A DNA stretch of 64,000 bases from JAEINY01 sp942490535 (GCA_942490535.1 CALNXQ010000004.1:310001-374000); one strand, 5' to 3'; counted from the stretch's first letter, positions 9,505 through 18,633 are shown. The notes: generated by a model not told the origin, from the letters alone. A program made the numbers and translations.

Positions 9505-9720
9505 ATGGAAAACAAAAAGATGCAACGAATGTTGGGTGTGATCTACACCTTATTCATCGGTTCGCTTATCATCGCACTCATCACCAACTACTCGCATACC
9601 GAATCAAGCTATGATTTCGGATACGCCACTGGCCAGGTGTTTGCGAGTATGATGGATGGTTTGTGGATTGTTGCGATTGGTTATTTAGCTTTTTCAAAAA
9701 TCAAGCACATAAGGGCCTAG
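9505..9720 (+). CDS. Small two-helix membrane protein, unknown function
   Basis: This 71-residue protein starts at MENKKMQRMLGV and has two hydrophobic helices, about residues 9-26 and 47-64, with a basic C-terminus (KIKHIRA). A longer frame from 9382 is less likely because its first 41 codons overlap the promoter-like element. It is followed 29 bp later by a strong terminator, so it is probably monocistronic. No family was recognised. Confidence 0.65.
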   Translation: MENKKMQRMLGVIYTLFIGSLIIALITNYSHTESSYDFGYATGQVFASMMDGLWIVAIGYLAFSKIKHIRA

Positions 9721-9749
9721 CCCTTGTTCATTCATAAGATTTAACTCAG

Positions 9750-9770
9750 AAGGGCGAAAGCCCTTTTTTT
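9750..9770 (+). terminator. Rho-independent terminator
   Basis: AAGGGC (9750-9755), a GAAA tetraloop and GCCCTT are followed by a run of T. It ends the small membrane gene. Confidence 0.85.
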
Positions 9771-9893
9771 ATGCTTTCAGGATTTCAAAGTAAGCCACTA
9801 AACGACACCCGGCTTTCATCAGTGGAATAGCTAATGCCTTGACCTAAATAAGTGGTAAAAGTTCAACGGGATATAGCTGTGAGTAGGGTGTTG

Positions 9894-11087
9894 TTAAGTT
9901 GAAATGGTGTGGTTTGGTTGATTTTGTGCATCATCAAAAAAGAACGTTTTCTTTTCTTCCACACACCTTGCAGCATACAAATAGATGGCAGCACTCCAGG
10001 TTTGCCAGTCTTGCCCCATCGCTTTTCCATCCTGGGCTTTTACCCATTCGTTAAATCCAAAATCGACCTTTTGGGTATGGGTTTTTTTCATTAGTTCAGT
10101 CAGAGCAATCAGCTTTTTTTCTGCGAGTTTGTACCTTTTTGCCGCAACTAAGGCAGCTACATAAAAACTGCATATGAAAGGCCAAATCCCCCCATTGTGG
10201 TACTCACCCGGTTTATTATACTGAGCATAGCGATCGATCCAATCCGGATCTTCGGGTTGGATAAAAGGGAAAAAATTAGGTGGCAGGTCTACCTTTAGTT
10301 CACCCCTGTTTTTCATGTTTTCACACTCTTCTTCTATCCAGGATATCATTTCATTGGCCCGGGTCGGAGGGGCTAATCCAAAGAGTATTGCCAAACTATT
10401 ACCAAGCAGATCAAAACGCTCACTACTATAAACCTTGTAGGACCAAAATGCATAGTACGGTTTGTGCTTCACCACCAAACCTTCATGAACATGGCGGTGC
10501 ATGACGCCACTGGTGATGGTAAAGTGACGCATCTCGTGGCGCAGTTCATCGGCTCTATGCTCCTTGCCCAAGAGCCGGAGGTAACCATATGCCAAGGTGT
10601 TTACAAACAAACCATAGCCAATTACCCATTGCTCATCCCGCCAATCGCTGGTAGGTTGCTGGGCCACTAAAGAGCGGTCTGTCGGACTTTGATACATCAT
10701 CCAGGTATGGGCTCTATCAATGGCACTGTCCAGAAAGTTCAGCTCGCCGGTCAGTTTTCTGAAGATACCCGCTGCCAGCAAAAACAAGGGAGTAGTATCG
10801 CTGGCTCCGCGGTTTTCCGCATCATGGACCAGAGACGGAATATGGCCATGTTCCGATTGGTTTTTGGCCAGTGTCTCCAGTACTTTTCGCATGCTATCGA
10901 TGAGCTGTTTATTGTCCGATACAGCAATGCCAAAGATCGCCAGTAACAAATCCCTGGTATAGGGTTCCGGGTATCCCCAGCCCGCTGTCCGTGGAAGGCC
11001 ATGGTAGGGCCCGCGGTCATTGTGAAGCAACACCTCGAGTGCGGCTTTCTTTGCCTCTTTTATCGCTTGCCAGTCTGAAGTTTGCAT
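9894..11087 (-). CDS. Six-hairpin glycosidase-like protein (amylo-alpha-1,6-glucosidase related)
   Basis: This 397-residue protein has no signal peptide. Motifs such as GWGYPEPYTRDLLL, SDWRDEQWVIGYGLF and EYHNGGIWPFICSFY are typical of (alpha/alpha)6-barrel glycoside hydrolases of the glycogen-debranching/invertase superfamily. The acidic residues in SDWRDE and near the WPF block are candidate catalytic groups. It ends a reverse-strand run with a glycosyltransferase (39 bp upstream) and a PIG-L deacetylase, suggesting a role in a cytoplasmic glycoside or oligosaccharide. The exact family and substrate cannot be assigned. Confidence 0.75.
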   Translation of the reverse strand: MQTSDWQAIKEAKKAALEVLLHNDRGPYHGLPRTAGWGYPEPYTRDLLLAIFGIAVSDNKQLIDSMRKVLETLAKNQSEHGHIPSLVHDAENRGASDTTPLFLLAAGIFRKLTGELNFLDSAIDRAHTWMMYQSPTDRSLVAQQPTSDWRDEQWVIGYGLFVNTLAYGYLRLLGKEHRADELRHEMRHFTITSGVMHRHVHEGLVVKHKPYYAFWSYKVYSSERFDLLGNSLAILFGLAPPTRANEMISWIEEECENMKNRGELKVDLPPNFFPFIQPEDPDWIDRYAQYNKPGEYHNGGIWPFICSFYVAALVAAKRYKLAEKKLIALTELMKKTHTQKVDFGFNEWVKAQDGKAMGQDWQTWSAAIYLYAARCVEEKKTFFFDDAQNQPNHTIST

Positions 11088-11125
11088 TGTATTAATTTGT
11101 TAGGAACTATTATTGTCTCATTCGT

Positions 11126-12268
11126 TTAGTGCAGCCCCAGTTTGTCTGCCAGTATTTGAACAAATCGTTTGGCCACAATGCGGTAGTCAAAGTTGGCGAC
11201 GACACGCTTTCGGGCTTCAAGCCCCATTTTCTCACGCAATGGGGCATCATTCATGAGCTTCAGCAGATAGGTGGCGATGTCTTTGGTATTGGCGCGGTAA
11301 TCCACAATTCGGGGCTCTTTAAAATACACTTTGTGGTTGTCTTCAAAACCCGATTCATCGCCAATGGTGACCTCATTGACAATAATTTTCCGGGCTACCT
11401 TGGCCAACAATGCCGTTTTGTTGTGAATCAGGGTATCCAACATGCCCATGGCCTTCAGGCCTATGACGGGTTTTTCGCAGGCGCCGGCTTCCACCTGTGG
11501 CATTCCAAATCCTTCCAGCCGCGATGGTGCCGCATAGATATCGCAGGCACCAAGTAAGTACGGCATGAAATTCCGGGAAATGGTATTGGTGGCATAGGTG
11601 ACATTTTTTTCAATCCCCAGGCGTGTGGCCATCTCCAGATCGGCCATGTTTTGTAGTTTGGTGCGGGGTTGCGGCCAGACTTTGCAGACGTATTTCCAGT
11701 CGGGTGCCCGGGTGTCGATGGTAGCCAGGGCCTGCATCACCTCCTGCGCCCCTTTGGAGGCGGCATCACCGCCCACCGTCAGAATCATCAGTTGATCGGG
11801 CGGAATGCCCAGTGAATCACGGACAGCCCTGATTTTAGGATCATCCCGGTTAAATGGGATAAAGGTATCGGTATCGCAGCCCACAGGTAGCACTTCGATG
11901 ATATCACTTTTTATACCATCCCGCACATACATTTCTTTCACCCAATTGGAGGTGACCAATAGGAGTGGCAAGGCATTCAGTACTTCCTGGTAATTGGCAA
12001 TGTAGCCATCCGCTACCAGCCAGGGCACCGGTTGCACGCCATACCTCTGGGGGTGCAGTATCAATTGTGGGGTGTGTCCCCAATACCCTACGCCGACCAC
12101 CACATCGGGTTCAAACCAGCGATAGTACCACTCTTTCTCCTGGGCAGATTCAAAATGGGCCGGATGTGCATCCACTCCCAACTCAAGTAAGCCTTTGTAA
12201 AGCAAATCCCCTTGAGTGGCCAACCCTCCGGGTGAAGGTGGATAATCGTATAAAACCAATACTTTCAT
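11126..12268 (-). CDS. GT4-type glycosyltransferase
   Basis: A 380-residue cytosolic GT-B glycosyltransferase. The N-terminal MKVLVLYDYPPSPGGLATQG is the acceptor-side loop of this class. The C-terminal half carries the EX7E motif, E252-GFGMPQV-E260, which binds the nucleotide-sugar donor, and PVIGLKAMG follows. It is retaining by family. Together with the neighbouring glycosidase-like protein and the PIG-L deacetylase it could build a deacetylated glycoside; that pathway is inference. Confidence 0.9.
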   Translation of the reverse strand: MKVLVLYDYPPSPGGLATQGDLLYKGLLELGVDAHPAHFESAQEKEWYYRWFEPDVVVGVGYWGHTPQLILHPQRYGVQPVPWLVADGYIANYQEVLNALPLLLVTSNWVKEMYVRDGIKSDIIEVLPVGCDTDTFIPFNRDDPKIRAVRDSLGIPPDQLMILTVGGDAASKGAQEVMQALATIDTRAPDWKYVCKVWPQPRTKLQNMADLEMATRLGIEKNVTYATNTISRNFMPYLLGACDIYAAPSRLEGFGMPQVEAGACEKPVIGLKAMGMLDTLIHNKTALLAKVARKIIVNEVTIGDESGFEDNHKVYFKEPRIVDYRANTKDIATYLLKLMNDAPLREKMGLEARKRVVANFDYRIVAKRFVQILADKLGLH

Positions 12269-12643
12269 TGCAATTCATGTGTCAGGTTTCTACTTTCCTA
12301 TTTCCTGCAGACGCTTCTTGCTGCTGTGAGGCTTGCTTGCACCGGCCGAATATTCAGGAGTGGAGCCCGCCATAATGAATCGGATGACGAATTATTAATA
12401 AGAACTCACCCTTCAAAATTCAGTTCCAGCTTGTTCGTCTTAGGAATGGTCAATTTAAGACCGATTGGCCGCCGGTGTCAACAATTAAATGCATCCTCTT
12501 AGACGGGCCGGCAGAAGGTCAGGAAATAATGGGTTTATGTGATGTTTGCAATGCAAAACAACCCGGATCACAAAAACGGTTTCGCTTCGCTCAAAGGGGG
12601 GATGCACCATTCCATTCTAAAACGGTATTTCAGGGACTATCTG
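12269..12643. other. Intergenic stretch, nothing recognised
   Basis: About 375 bp between the glycosyltransferase and the deacetylase. Frames open here on the plus strand run antisense into the PIG-L gene and show no family features. No clear terminator or repeat was found. Confidence 0.5.
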
Positions 12644-13315
12644 CTAGTCGGTTGGGCATTGCTCCAGCCAGGTTGTGGCGTCATGAGCATTCCGGAAGCA
12701 CCAGAATGCTTCGGTGCGAGGGGTTGTTTGGGCTTCCCAGCTCCCGGTTTCAAATCCGTAGATATTCGTAACCAGTTCATACTTTTTCTGCCAGATGGGA
12801 TCAGGGAGCACATGGCTGACCGGCGCTTTTTTGATCGCGCGCGGAAAATATCCCTTATCGCCATCTTCATAGGCAAAGGCCCAATATTCATTGGTCGAAA
12901 GTTTACGTGCGTGCCAGAGCTTAATGACTGCTTGACCGATTTCTTCATGCCTGCGATGCCTGGTGTACTCACCCGAAGGACTGTGTGAGATGATCAGATC
13001 AACATGCATCGCCGGTAACAACTCCAGAATGGTTTCAGCCACGTGTTGTTCATCCAGTGGTTTTTGTTCCGGCCCGTCATCCAGATCACCCATGCATCCC
13101 TGTGCATTCAGCATTTTTAAAGCTTTGTAAAACCGGGGCGCCCGATCTTCATCCTGGCCCCGGCACAGACATATTACAAACCACTTAAGGGTGGGGTGGC
13201 TTAACATGGTGCCACCGGCCCACAAGGTTTCATCATCGGGATGAGCCACGATCAGCAGTATCGTCTTTATTGCAGCATCGATTTCCAACATGATTAAAAG
13301 TTCAGCATTATTCAA
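12644..13315 (-). CDS. PIG-L family (LmbE-like) deacetylase
   Basis: This 223-residue zinc hydrolase removes N-acetyl groups from glycosides in known members. The signature A24-H-P-D-D-E29 supplies zinc ligands and the general base, and HSPSGEYTRHRRH (H111, H120, H123) gives the second ligand block. The start may be 13315 or the MLEIDAA codon at 13291. It is upstream of the glycosyltransferase but separated by 375 bp, so it may be transcribed separately. Substrate unknown. Confidence 0.88.
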   Translation of the reverse strand: MNNAELLIMLEIDAAIKTILLIVAHPDDETLWAGGTMLSHPTLKWFVICLCRGQDEDRAPRFYKALKMLNAQGCMGDLDDGPEQKPLDEQHVAETILELLPAMHVDLIISHSPSGEYTRHRRHEEIGQAVIKLWHARKLSTNEYWAFAYEDGDKGYFPRAIKKAPVSHVLPDPIWQKKYELVTNIYGFETGSWEAQTTPRTEAFWCFRNAHDATTWLEQCPTD

Positions 13316-13560
13316 ATGGCTTGCAAGAAATGGAATGTGTTTTTCAGGATAATTTAGTAACTACTCAGGTTCTTTACTTTTACTTAACACACTGAACTAA
13401 TAATTATTAATATTTCTCGCAAATATGGCTAAGATTTTGCACTAAGAACGCAAAAGACAGGCTTTTAGATTTTTGCGCTATTAATCTTTGCGTCCTTGGC
13501 GTGAAACCGACATTTTAAATTAGCTCTATTTTAATACATTAAACGACCTGAGTAGTTCTC
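13316..13560. other. Non-coding leader of the repeat array with an imperfect inverted repeat
   Basis: No gene is visible. AGAACGCAAAAGAC (13445) and ATCTTTGCGTCCTTGGCG (13485) form an imperfect inverted repeat of a kind often seen in intergenic DNA. Its function is unknown. Confidence 0.4.
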
Positions 13561-14570
13561 AGACCTTGACAATGCCAACAATAGAAGAGATATTCCAAAG
13601 CAATGATCAGCCACTTGGTGATGATCTGATGAATCTTCCTGATCTGTGGACAAAAAAGAGATATGCTAAGCAGGACGAGCCAGAACCAAATAACGATTAT
13701 CGATCAACCAATGAAGCAAGCCGAAATCTTAAATCTCCAATCGCTAATCCATATTCATCAATCCAACGAGTCCAAGAATAAGTGCCTGCCAAATACTACA
13801 AGCATATCAGCAGTCAGACACGAAGGGAACAATCAGCTGCCTGGTGATAATCTGATGAATCCTCCTAATCTGTGGACAAAAAAGAGATAAGCTATGCAGG
13901 ACGAGCCAGAACCAAATAATGAATATCGATCAACCAATGAAGCAAGCCGAATTCTTAAATCTCCAATCGTTAATCCATATTCATCATTCCAACGAGTCCA
14001 AAAATAAGAGCCTGCCAAATAATACAAGGATATCAGCAGTCAGACACGAAAGGAACAATCAGCTACCGGGTGATAATCTGATGAATCCTCCTGATCTGTG
14101 GACAAAAAAGAGATAAGCTATGCAGGACGAGCCAGAACCAAATAATGAATATTGATCAACCAATGAAGAACGTCGAATTCTTAAATCTCCAATCGTTAAT
14201 CCATATTCATCATTCCAACGAGTCCAAAAATAAGTGCCTGCCCAATAATACAAGGATATCAGCAGTCAGACACGAAGGGAACAATCAGCTGCCTGGTGAT
14301 AATCTCATGAATCCTCCTGATCTGTGGACAAAAAAAGATAAGCTATGCAGGACGAGCCAGAACCAAATAATAAATATCGATCAACCAATGAAGCAAGCCG
14401 AATTCTTAAATCTCCAATCGTTAATCCATATTCATAATTCCAATGAATGAGTTCAAAAATAAGAGCCTGCCAAATAATACAAGGATATCAGCAGTCAGAC
14501 ACGAAGGGAACAATCAGCTGCCTGGTGAAAACCTGATGAATCCTCCTGATCTGTGGACAAAAAAGCCTTA
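13561..14570. repeat. Tandem array of about 226-bp units, roughly 4.4 copies
   Basis: The landmark GATCTGTGGACAAAAAAG recurs at 13641, 13867 (AATC variant), 14093, 14319 and 14548, giving periods of 226, 226, 226 and 229 bp. Units are highly similar, and the first is the most diverged. Because 226 is not a multiple of three, no frame crosses units, although each unit carries a short open frame (for example the 65 codons at 13919). Parts of the unit occur alone at 1653-1768 and 47287-47431. It has no spacers, so it is not CRISPR. Function unknown. Confidence 0.92.
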
Positions 14571-14805
14571 TTAAACACCTGGGGCGGGGCATAGATCCTT
14601 AACACAAGGTAGTTGGTTCTAAGAAGATACTGTAAAAAAAGATAAAAATCAACATTTACATTTTGAAAAGTGCGTGATAACTTGCTTGTCATGAAGGGTA
14701 AGGTCAGCACATTTTGCCATTTGCCAAAAGCCCCATTGGTAAAGTCGTAAAATGAGGTTGATGGAGGCGAATCGGGTATTGTAAAACAATTAAAAAAGTT
14801 GTGAA

Positions 14806-15189
14806 ATGAAGCATAAAACAAAAGCAGTTGCCAAACGCAATCCGTCGAAACCGGAAGAAGCGCCTCGGTTTTACCTGAATCCAGTGTATACCGGCACCTA
14901 TACCTTTGAGGATCTGGCGAAAAGTATTGCAGATATGTCTACAGTGAGCGAAATTGATTCAGCGGCCACCTTGCGGGCCTTTGTGAAGGTGTTACCCAAT
15001 CTGTTGAAGAACGGTTTTCGGGTGGACATGCAGGGCCTGGGCATCTTCTCACTGGGCATTAACTGCGAGGGCTCCGAGACCGAGCAAGAGGTGACGGTGG
15101 GGAAGATTAAAAAGGTACGGATGCGCTTTGCACCCGCCACTGAACTCAAAAAAGAAGTTGCTAAAACCATCTTCGAAAAAGTAAACTAA
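14806..15189 (+). CDS. HU-family DNA-binding protein (Bacteroidota HU-related type)
   Basis: A 127-residue protein. The first 25 residues are basic and proline-containing. The rest follows the HU/IHF fold: TFEDLAKSIADMSTVSEIDSAATLRAFV helices, then VDMQGLGIFSLGI and a C-terminal helix. In this Bacteroidota subgroup the DNA-binding arm is replaced by a longer strand region. It is probably a nucleoid-associated protein. It lies between the 226-bp array and the cassette region. Confidence 0.85.
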   Translation: MKHKTKAVAKRNPSKPEEAPRFYLNPVYTGTYTFEDLAKSIADMSTVSEIDSAATLRAFVKVLPNLLKNGFRVDMQGLGIFSLGINCEGSETEQEVTVGKIKKVRMRFAPATELKKEVAKTIFEKVN

Positions 15190-15195
15190 TCCACA

Positions 15196-15238
15196 GCGCA
15201 GCTTGAGCACCACGCTAGTGCTCCCTGTGCCGCTTTTG
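15196..15238 (+). terminator. Probable terminator after the HU-like gene
   Basis: GAGCAC (15205-15210) pairs with GTGCTC (15218-15223), extended by an imperfect outer GCGCAG/CTGTGC stem and followed by CTTTT. Confidence 0.5.
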
Positions 15239-15286
15239 ACGACAGCCGTAAATGGAATGGGAATTGCTGGTTTTCACCAACCGCTT

Positions 15287-15704
15287 TTCCCATTTTTTGT
15301 GTGCGGATGCCAATAAGCAGGCGTACTTACCCTTATGAGTACGCCTACTGGTGTTAGCAAGTACACCTACTTAGCACCTCAAGTACACCAACTTGTACCT
15401 GCGAGTACGCCTACTTATCACCTCAAGTAGGCCAACATAATGCCGCCCCTTGAGTAAGCTGCCCGTGCTGGTTGGCCTGCCAGGGGCGCTTGTTTTGGCA
15501 TGCGGACCATAATCTACTAACAATCTTTGTTATTTAGTCAAATTAATATAATTTTAGGGGTGTTTATTTATTGAATGGCCGCTATGGCGGTATGTTTTGG
15601 TAATAGAACATAATAGGTGTTCATAAATCACTTATTTGGGGTTTTATGTGCACCTTGAACCAAAGAGAAATGAAATGTATAGACCATGGTCTATTTAAAA
15701 GCGT
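15287..15704. repeat. Non-coding segment duplicated at 30736-31089
   Basis: No gene is visible in about 418 bp. The segment contains a cluster of AGTACGCCTACT-like short repeats (about 15335-15430), the promoter-like block at 15527, and a closing stretch from GGTGTTCATAAATCAC to CCATGGTCTATTTAAAA. A second copy ending 31089 lacks part of the short-repeat cluster. Each copy ends in a GTT core that opens a cassette (GTTAGGC at 15703; GTTGCCA at 31088). It may itself be the tail of a cassette plus its recombination site. Confidence 0.85.
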
Positions 15705-15750
15705 TAGGCCCCATATACCAATCGACAAGTAGAATACATGACTATGATTA

Positions 15751-16110
15751 GTGTCACGCAGACTTAAAGATTAGAAAACATGACCATGAGTGTATCGCGC
15801 AAACTTGAAGATAAGAAAACATGATCATGAATGGTGTCGCGTAAAGTTGAAGATAAGAAAGCAAGAACATGAATAGTGTCGCGCAAACTTGAAGAGAAGA
15901 AAACAAGAACATGAATGGTGTCGCGCAGACTTAAAGATAAGAAAACATGAGCATGAATAGTGTCGCACAAACTTGAAGATAAGAAAACAAGAACATGAAT
16001 GGTGTCGCGTAAAGCTGAAGATAAGAAAACAAGAGCATGAATAGTGCCGCGATGACTTAGTGATAAGAATACATGATCATGAATGGTGTAAAAGACTTTC
16101 AGATAAAATG
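15751..16110. repeat. 42-bp tandem repeat array (8 units plus partial)
   Basis: Units start at 15751, 15792, 15834, 15876, 15918, 15960, 16002 and 16044, each about 42 bp and beginning GTGTCGCGCAAACTTGAAGA with ATGAATG at the end; a partial unit starts at 16086. Because 42 is a multiple of three, a reverse frame (15764-15970) reads a 14-residue repeat, but it has no family and may be fortuitous. The array is the whole content of a segment bounded by GTTAGGCCCC (15703) and GGGGCCTAA (16170). Confidence 0.9.
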
Positions 16111-16455
16111 ATCTGAAGCTAAAACAGAATTAAAATAACAGTGGTTCCAAAGTAAAATATAATAAATACGGGGCCTAATAAATAGGACTCTGAGCGGTCT
16201 GCAAGACCCAGCGATGAGTCCATGTTGAGCTACATCCCGGCTGTCGTGGCCGCAGCCTTCTATGCACTTATTGAATGTTTTGATTGTTTTCTGGGGATAC
16301 CCCAAGGTGTGATTTTATTGTTTGGGTACGTCAATATACTGTTTTTGTCGCGATTGACCTGCCATTTTGGGGTGAAAACAACGTAATTTGGGAGAGTTTG
16401 GGCAGTAGCCTGCCAGTCCTCAAGCCAATGAAGATTAAATGAGCATAAAATCAAT

Positions 16456-17628
16456 CTATTGTAAAAAAGCAGCAAGCAATCGCCCCACGTGTTGGCCTGG
16501 GGAGCGGATACGAGGCAATTCCCTTACTATGTGCAGGCGTCCATCTTTGCATTTAGGGCATTTTCCAATGTCAAAGCCGGTGAGCCGTTTGATGCGCTCC
16601 GGTGTGGTTTCGACCTCCCTTTTACCCGACAGCTTCTTTTCCACCTCCGATTCATCCGGCACAAACCGGAGCTGCAGGTTTCGTTTGGTGGTGTGGTTGT
16701 AAATGCCATAGCGGCGTATCTTTACAAACCGTTTGGGCAAAATATGCTGACAGAAGCGGTGTAAAAACTCAACGCCCGTCAGACTCACCGGTTTCTTTTG
16801 AGCTTTATCGCGGTAATCTTTGGCCATAAAGGTCACATGTGTATCGCTGATGGCCAATATGCGATCATTACTGATGGCCACCCGGTGGGTGTACTGTCCC
16901 AGGTACCTGATTACATGCTCGGCACTGGCCATGGAGGGCTCGCAATGTACGACCCATTTCTTTTTATAGGCCGCTTGCAGGTGCGTATGGAATCCGTTTA
17001 AGGCATCCGCTTTACGCAGCGCCCTTTTCAGTCCATCCAAACATTTGCCTTTAAACGCATCGCTTAGTTGCTGTACGGGATAGAGAAAATGCTCGTATTT
17101 CCCGATGGGTTTCCAGGTACCTTTAAGGGTGTATCCTGCAGCCGGTACCAGGCAATGGATGTGGGGATGCAGGCTGAGGTTTTGTCCCCAGGTATGCAGC
17201 ATACAAACAGCCCCGCTCTCCACGCCGTAGTGGGTGTATCCAAAACTGTGCAATGTATGCGCTACTGCGGCAAACAGTATTTTGTAATAGAGGCTGGGGT
17301 TAAACAAACAAATGGCATTGAGCTGGTGAGGCACGGTAAAAATAATGTGATAATGCTTCACGGGCAGCGTTTGGGCCATTAGCTTTTCCACCCACAGGGC
17401 TTGTCTGGAGGCCAGACACTTGGGGCAATGACGGTTTCCACAGCTGTTATAGCTGTAGCGCACCTGGGAACAGCTATCGCAGTGTTCCTCGTGGCCGCCA
17501 AGCACCGACGTACGGCACTGCAAGACATCGAACAGCACTTTCATTTTATCGGGCGAAGGATGATACTTTTCGATGTACTGTTGGCCAAAACGTTTAATAA
17601 TAGCGGCCAATTCTAAATTGCTGCGCAT
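16456..17628 (-). CDS. IS91-family HUH transposase
   Basis: This 390-residue rolling-circle transposase has an N-terminal zinc-binding cluster (C50 to C71, CDSC...CGNRHCPKC). The HUH metal motif is HPHIH (154-158), and the catalytic-tyrosine block RYLGQYTHRVAISN (Y242, Y246) is conserved in IS91 relatives. A second CPKC cluster lies near the C-terminus. It nicks DNA and moves the element by a single-strand mechanism. The recombinase gene is 3 bp upstream on the same strand, so the two are co-transcribed. It appears full length. Confidence 0.95.
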   Translation of the reverse strand: MRSNLELAAIIKRFGQQYIEKYHPSPDKMKVLFDVLQCRTSVLGGHEEHCDSCSQVRYSYNSCGNRHCPKCLASRQALWVEKLMAQTLPVKHYHIIFTVPHQLNAICLFNPSLYYKILFAAVAHTLHSFGYTHYGVESGAVCMLHTWGQNLSLHPHIHCLVPAAGYTLKGTWKPIGKYEHFLYPVQQLSDAFKGKCLDGLKRALRKADALNGFHTHLQAAYKKKWVVHCEPSMASAEHVIRYLGQYTHRVAISNDRILAISDTHVTFMAKDYRDKAQKKPVSLTGVEFLHRFCQHILPKRFVKIRRYGIYNHTTKRNLQLRFVPDESEVEKKLSGKREVETTPERIKRLTGFDIGKCPKCKDGRLHIVRELPRIRSPGQHVGRLLAAFLQ

Positions 17629-17631
17629 GGT

Positions 17632-18531
17632 TTAGCTGCGGTGATAGAGCGCGTCCAGCGGACTGTGTGGTTTAATGTGCGGACACTGGGCTACGTGCAG
17701 GTAAATCATGGTGGTGGTAATCTCAGCATGTCCCAACAGTTCTTTGAGCGTTACAATATTGAGGCCTTGTTCCAACAGGTGGGTGGCATAACTGTGGCGC
17801 AGCGAATGGAGGTTGACCGCCTTGGAGATGGAGGTTTTTTTGAGGTTTTCGCGCATCACCCACGACAAGCCACGCACACTGTATTGACCGTTGGCCTCCT
17901 TGCCATTGAAAAGCCAAATGTGCGGATTTTCAGCCGCCAGGTATTTTTTTAGTCCGGAGGCCATTACTTTTGAAAGCGGCACAATGCGGTCTTTCTTGTA
18001 CTTGGATTGCCGGATGTGAATGGTCATCCGCTCAAAATCGACATCCGCAATCTTCAAGTTGATGACTTCTTGCCCGCGCAATCCGGCCGAATAAGTGAGG
18101 GTGAGTAAAATACACTGTTTAAGCAAGGTCGGCGCTGCAAAAAGCTCCTTTAACTCCTTTTGATTCAGAATAACCGGCAGTTTAGTCTGGTGCTTTAAGG
18201 AAGGCAAGGCAATGGCTTTTTTATTCATACCCAGCAGGCGGTAATAATACCTTAAGCCATAGACCATGTGCTTAAAACTGCTGCGCGAAGGAGACTTGGG
18301 GTCACGCGCCAGGGCCACCAGGTATTCATTAATCTCCTCCTCGCAAAGGCTTTCGGGCAGTTGCTTAAAGTGTATCACAAACAGGGCAATGCGTCTGATG
18401 TAGTTGTTAAAAGTACTCGGGCTCTGTCCGCGAAGCGTTACCTGGTGACTCATTTTGGTTACCACAGAAGCAAACTCAGGAACGTAAGCAATGGCTTGTT
18501 CCACAATGGTTAATGATGTTTTCTTTCTCAT
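17632..18531 (-). CDS. Tyrosine recombinase partnered with the IS91 transposase
   Basis: A 299-residue tyrosine recombinase. An N-terminal SAM-like domain (about 22-105) is followed by a catalytic domain with R152 (GLRGQEV), K177, H242-S-L-R245, H268 (LLGHAEITTT) and nucleophile Y277. The C-terminus IYLHV...SPLDAL resembles integron integrases. However, the extra helix-containing insertion that marks true IntI proteins between the K and HxxR motifs is absent: only about 60 residues separate them. It is co-transcribed with the transposase. Its orientation, divergent from the cassettes, mimics intI, but the element boundaries suggest it arrived with the IS. Confidence 0.9.
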   Translation of the reverse strand: MRKKTSLTIVEQAIAYVPEFASVVTKMSHQVTLRGQSPSTFNNYIRRIALFVIHFKQLPESLCEEEINEYLVALARDPKSPSRSSFKHMVYGLRYYYRLLGMNKKAIALPSLKHQTKLPVILNQKELKELFAAPTLLKQCILLTLTYSAGLRGQEVINLKIADVDFERMTIHIRQSKYKKDRIVPLSKVMASGLKKYLAAENPHIWLFNGKEANGQYSVRGLSWVMRENLKKTSISKAVNLHSLRHSYATHLLEQGLNIVTLKELLGHAEITTTMIYLHVAQCPHIKPHSPLDALYHRS

Positions 18532-18633
18532 AACGGTAAATTTTATTGTTAATAATTCCAGTTATGAGTATTCGAAATAATAGGATAATAATGTTACATT
18601 TGAAGGGCACTATCCCGCAGGGATTTAGTTCAA

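Larger units (their letters stand above)
16179..18633 (-). mobile_element. IS91-like element with tyrosine recombinase, inserted in an attC-like site
   Basis: The element is about 2.45 kb. The left boundary is set by GGGGCCTAA (16170-16178), the broken end of the preceding cassette. The right boundary is at CAAGCCGCAATAAAG (18634 on), which continues the attC-like site exactly as in the intact site at 31888. CAAG is one of the tetranucleotides IS91 relatives are known to abut. Small hairpins with GCA loops lie near both ends: GGTCT/AGACC at 16196-16208 and TCCC/GGGA at 18613-18623. An outer GGACTC/GAGTCC stem lies at 16185-16221. No target duplication is seen, as expected for this family. Confidence 0.8.

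Noticed and set aside
12475..12988. Plus-strand ORFs antisense to the PIG-L gene
   Set aside because: They overlap a well-conserved deacetylase and show no family features.
13561..14570. CRISPR-like repeat array
   Set aside because: Units are contiguous 226-bp tandem repeats with no unique spacers, and no cas genes are near.
15751..16110. CRISPR array or repeat-protein gene on the reverse strand (15764-15970)
   Set aside because: The 42-bp units are head-to-tail without spacers; the reverse frame is open because 42 is a multiple of three and shows no signal, domain or good start.
17632..18531. Canonical integron integrase IntI
   Set aside because: The IntI-specific insertion is missing, and the gene is 3 bp from an IS91 transposase inside a definable IS element.
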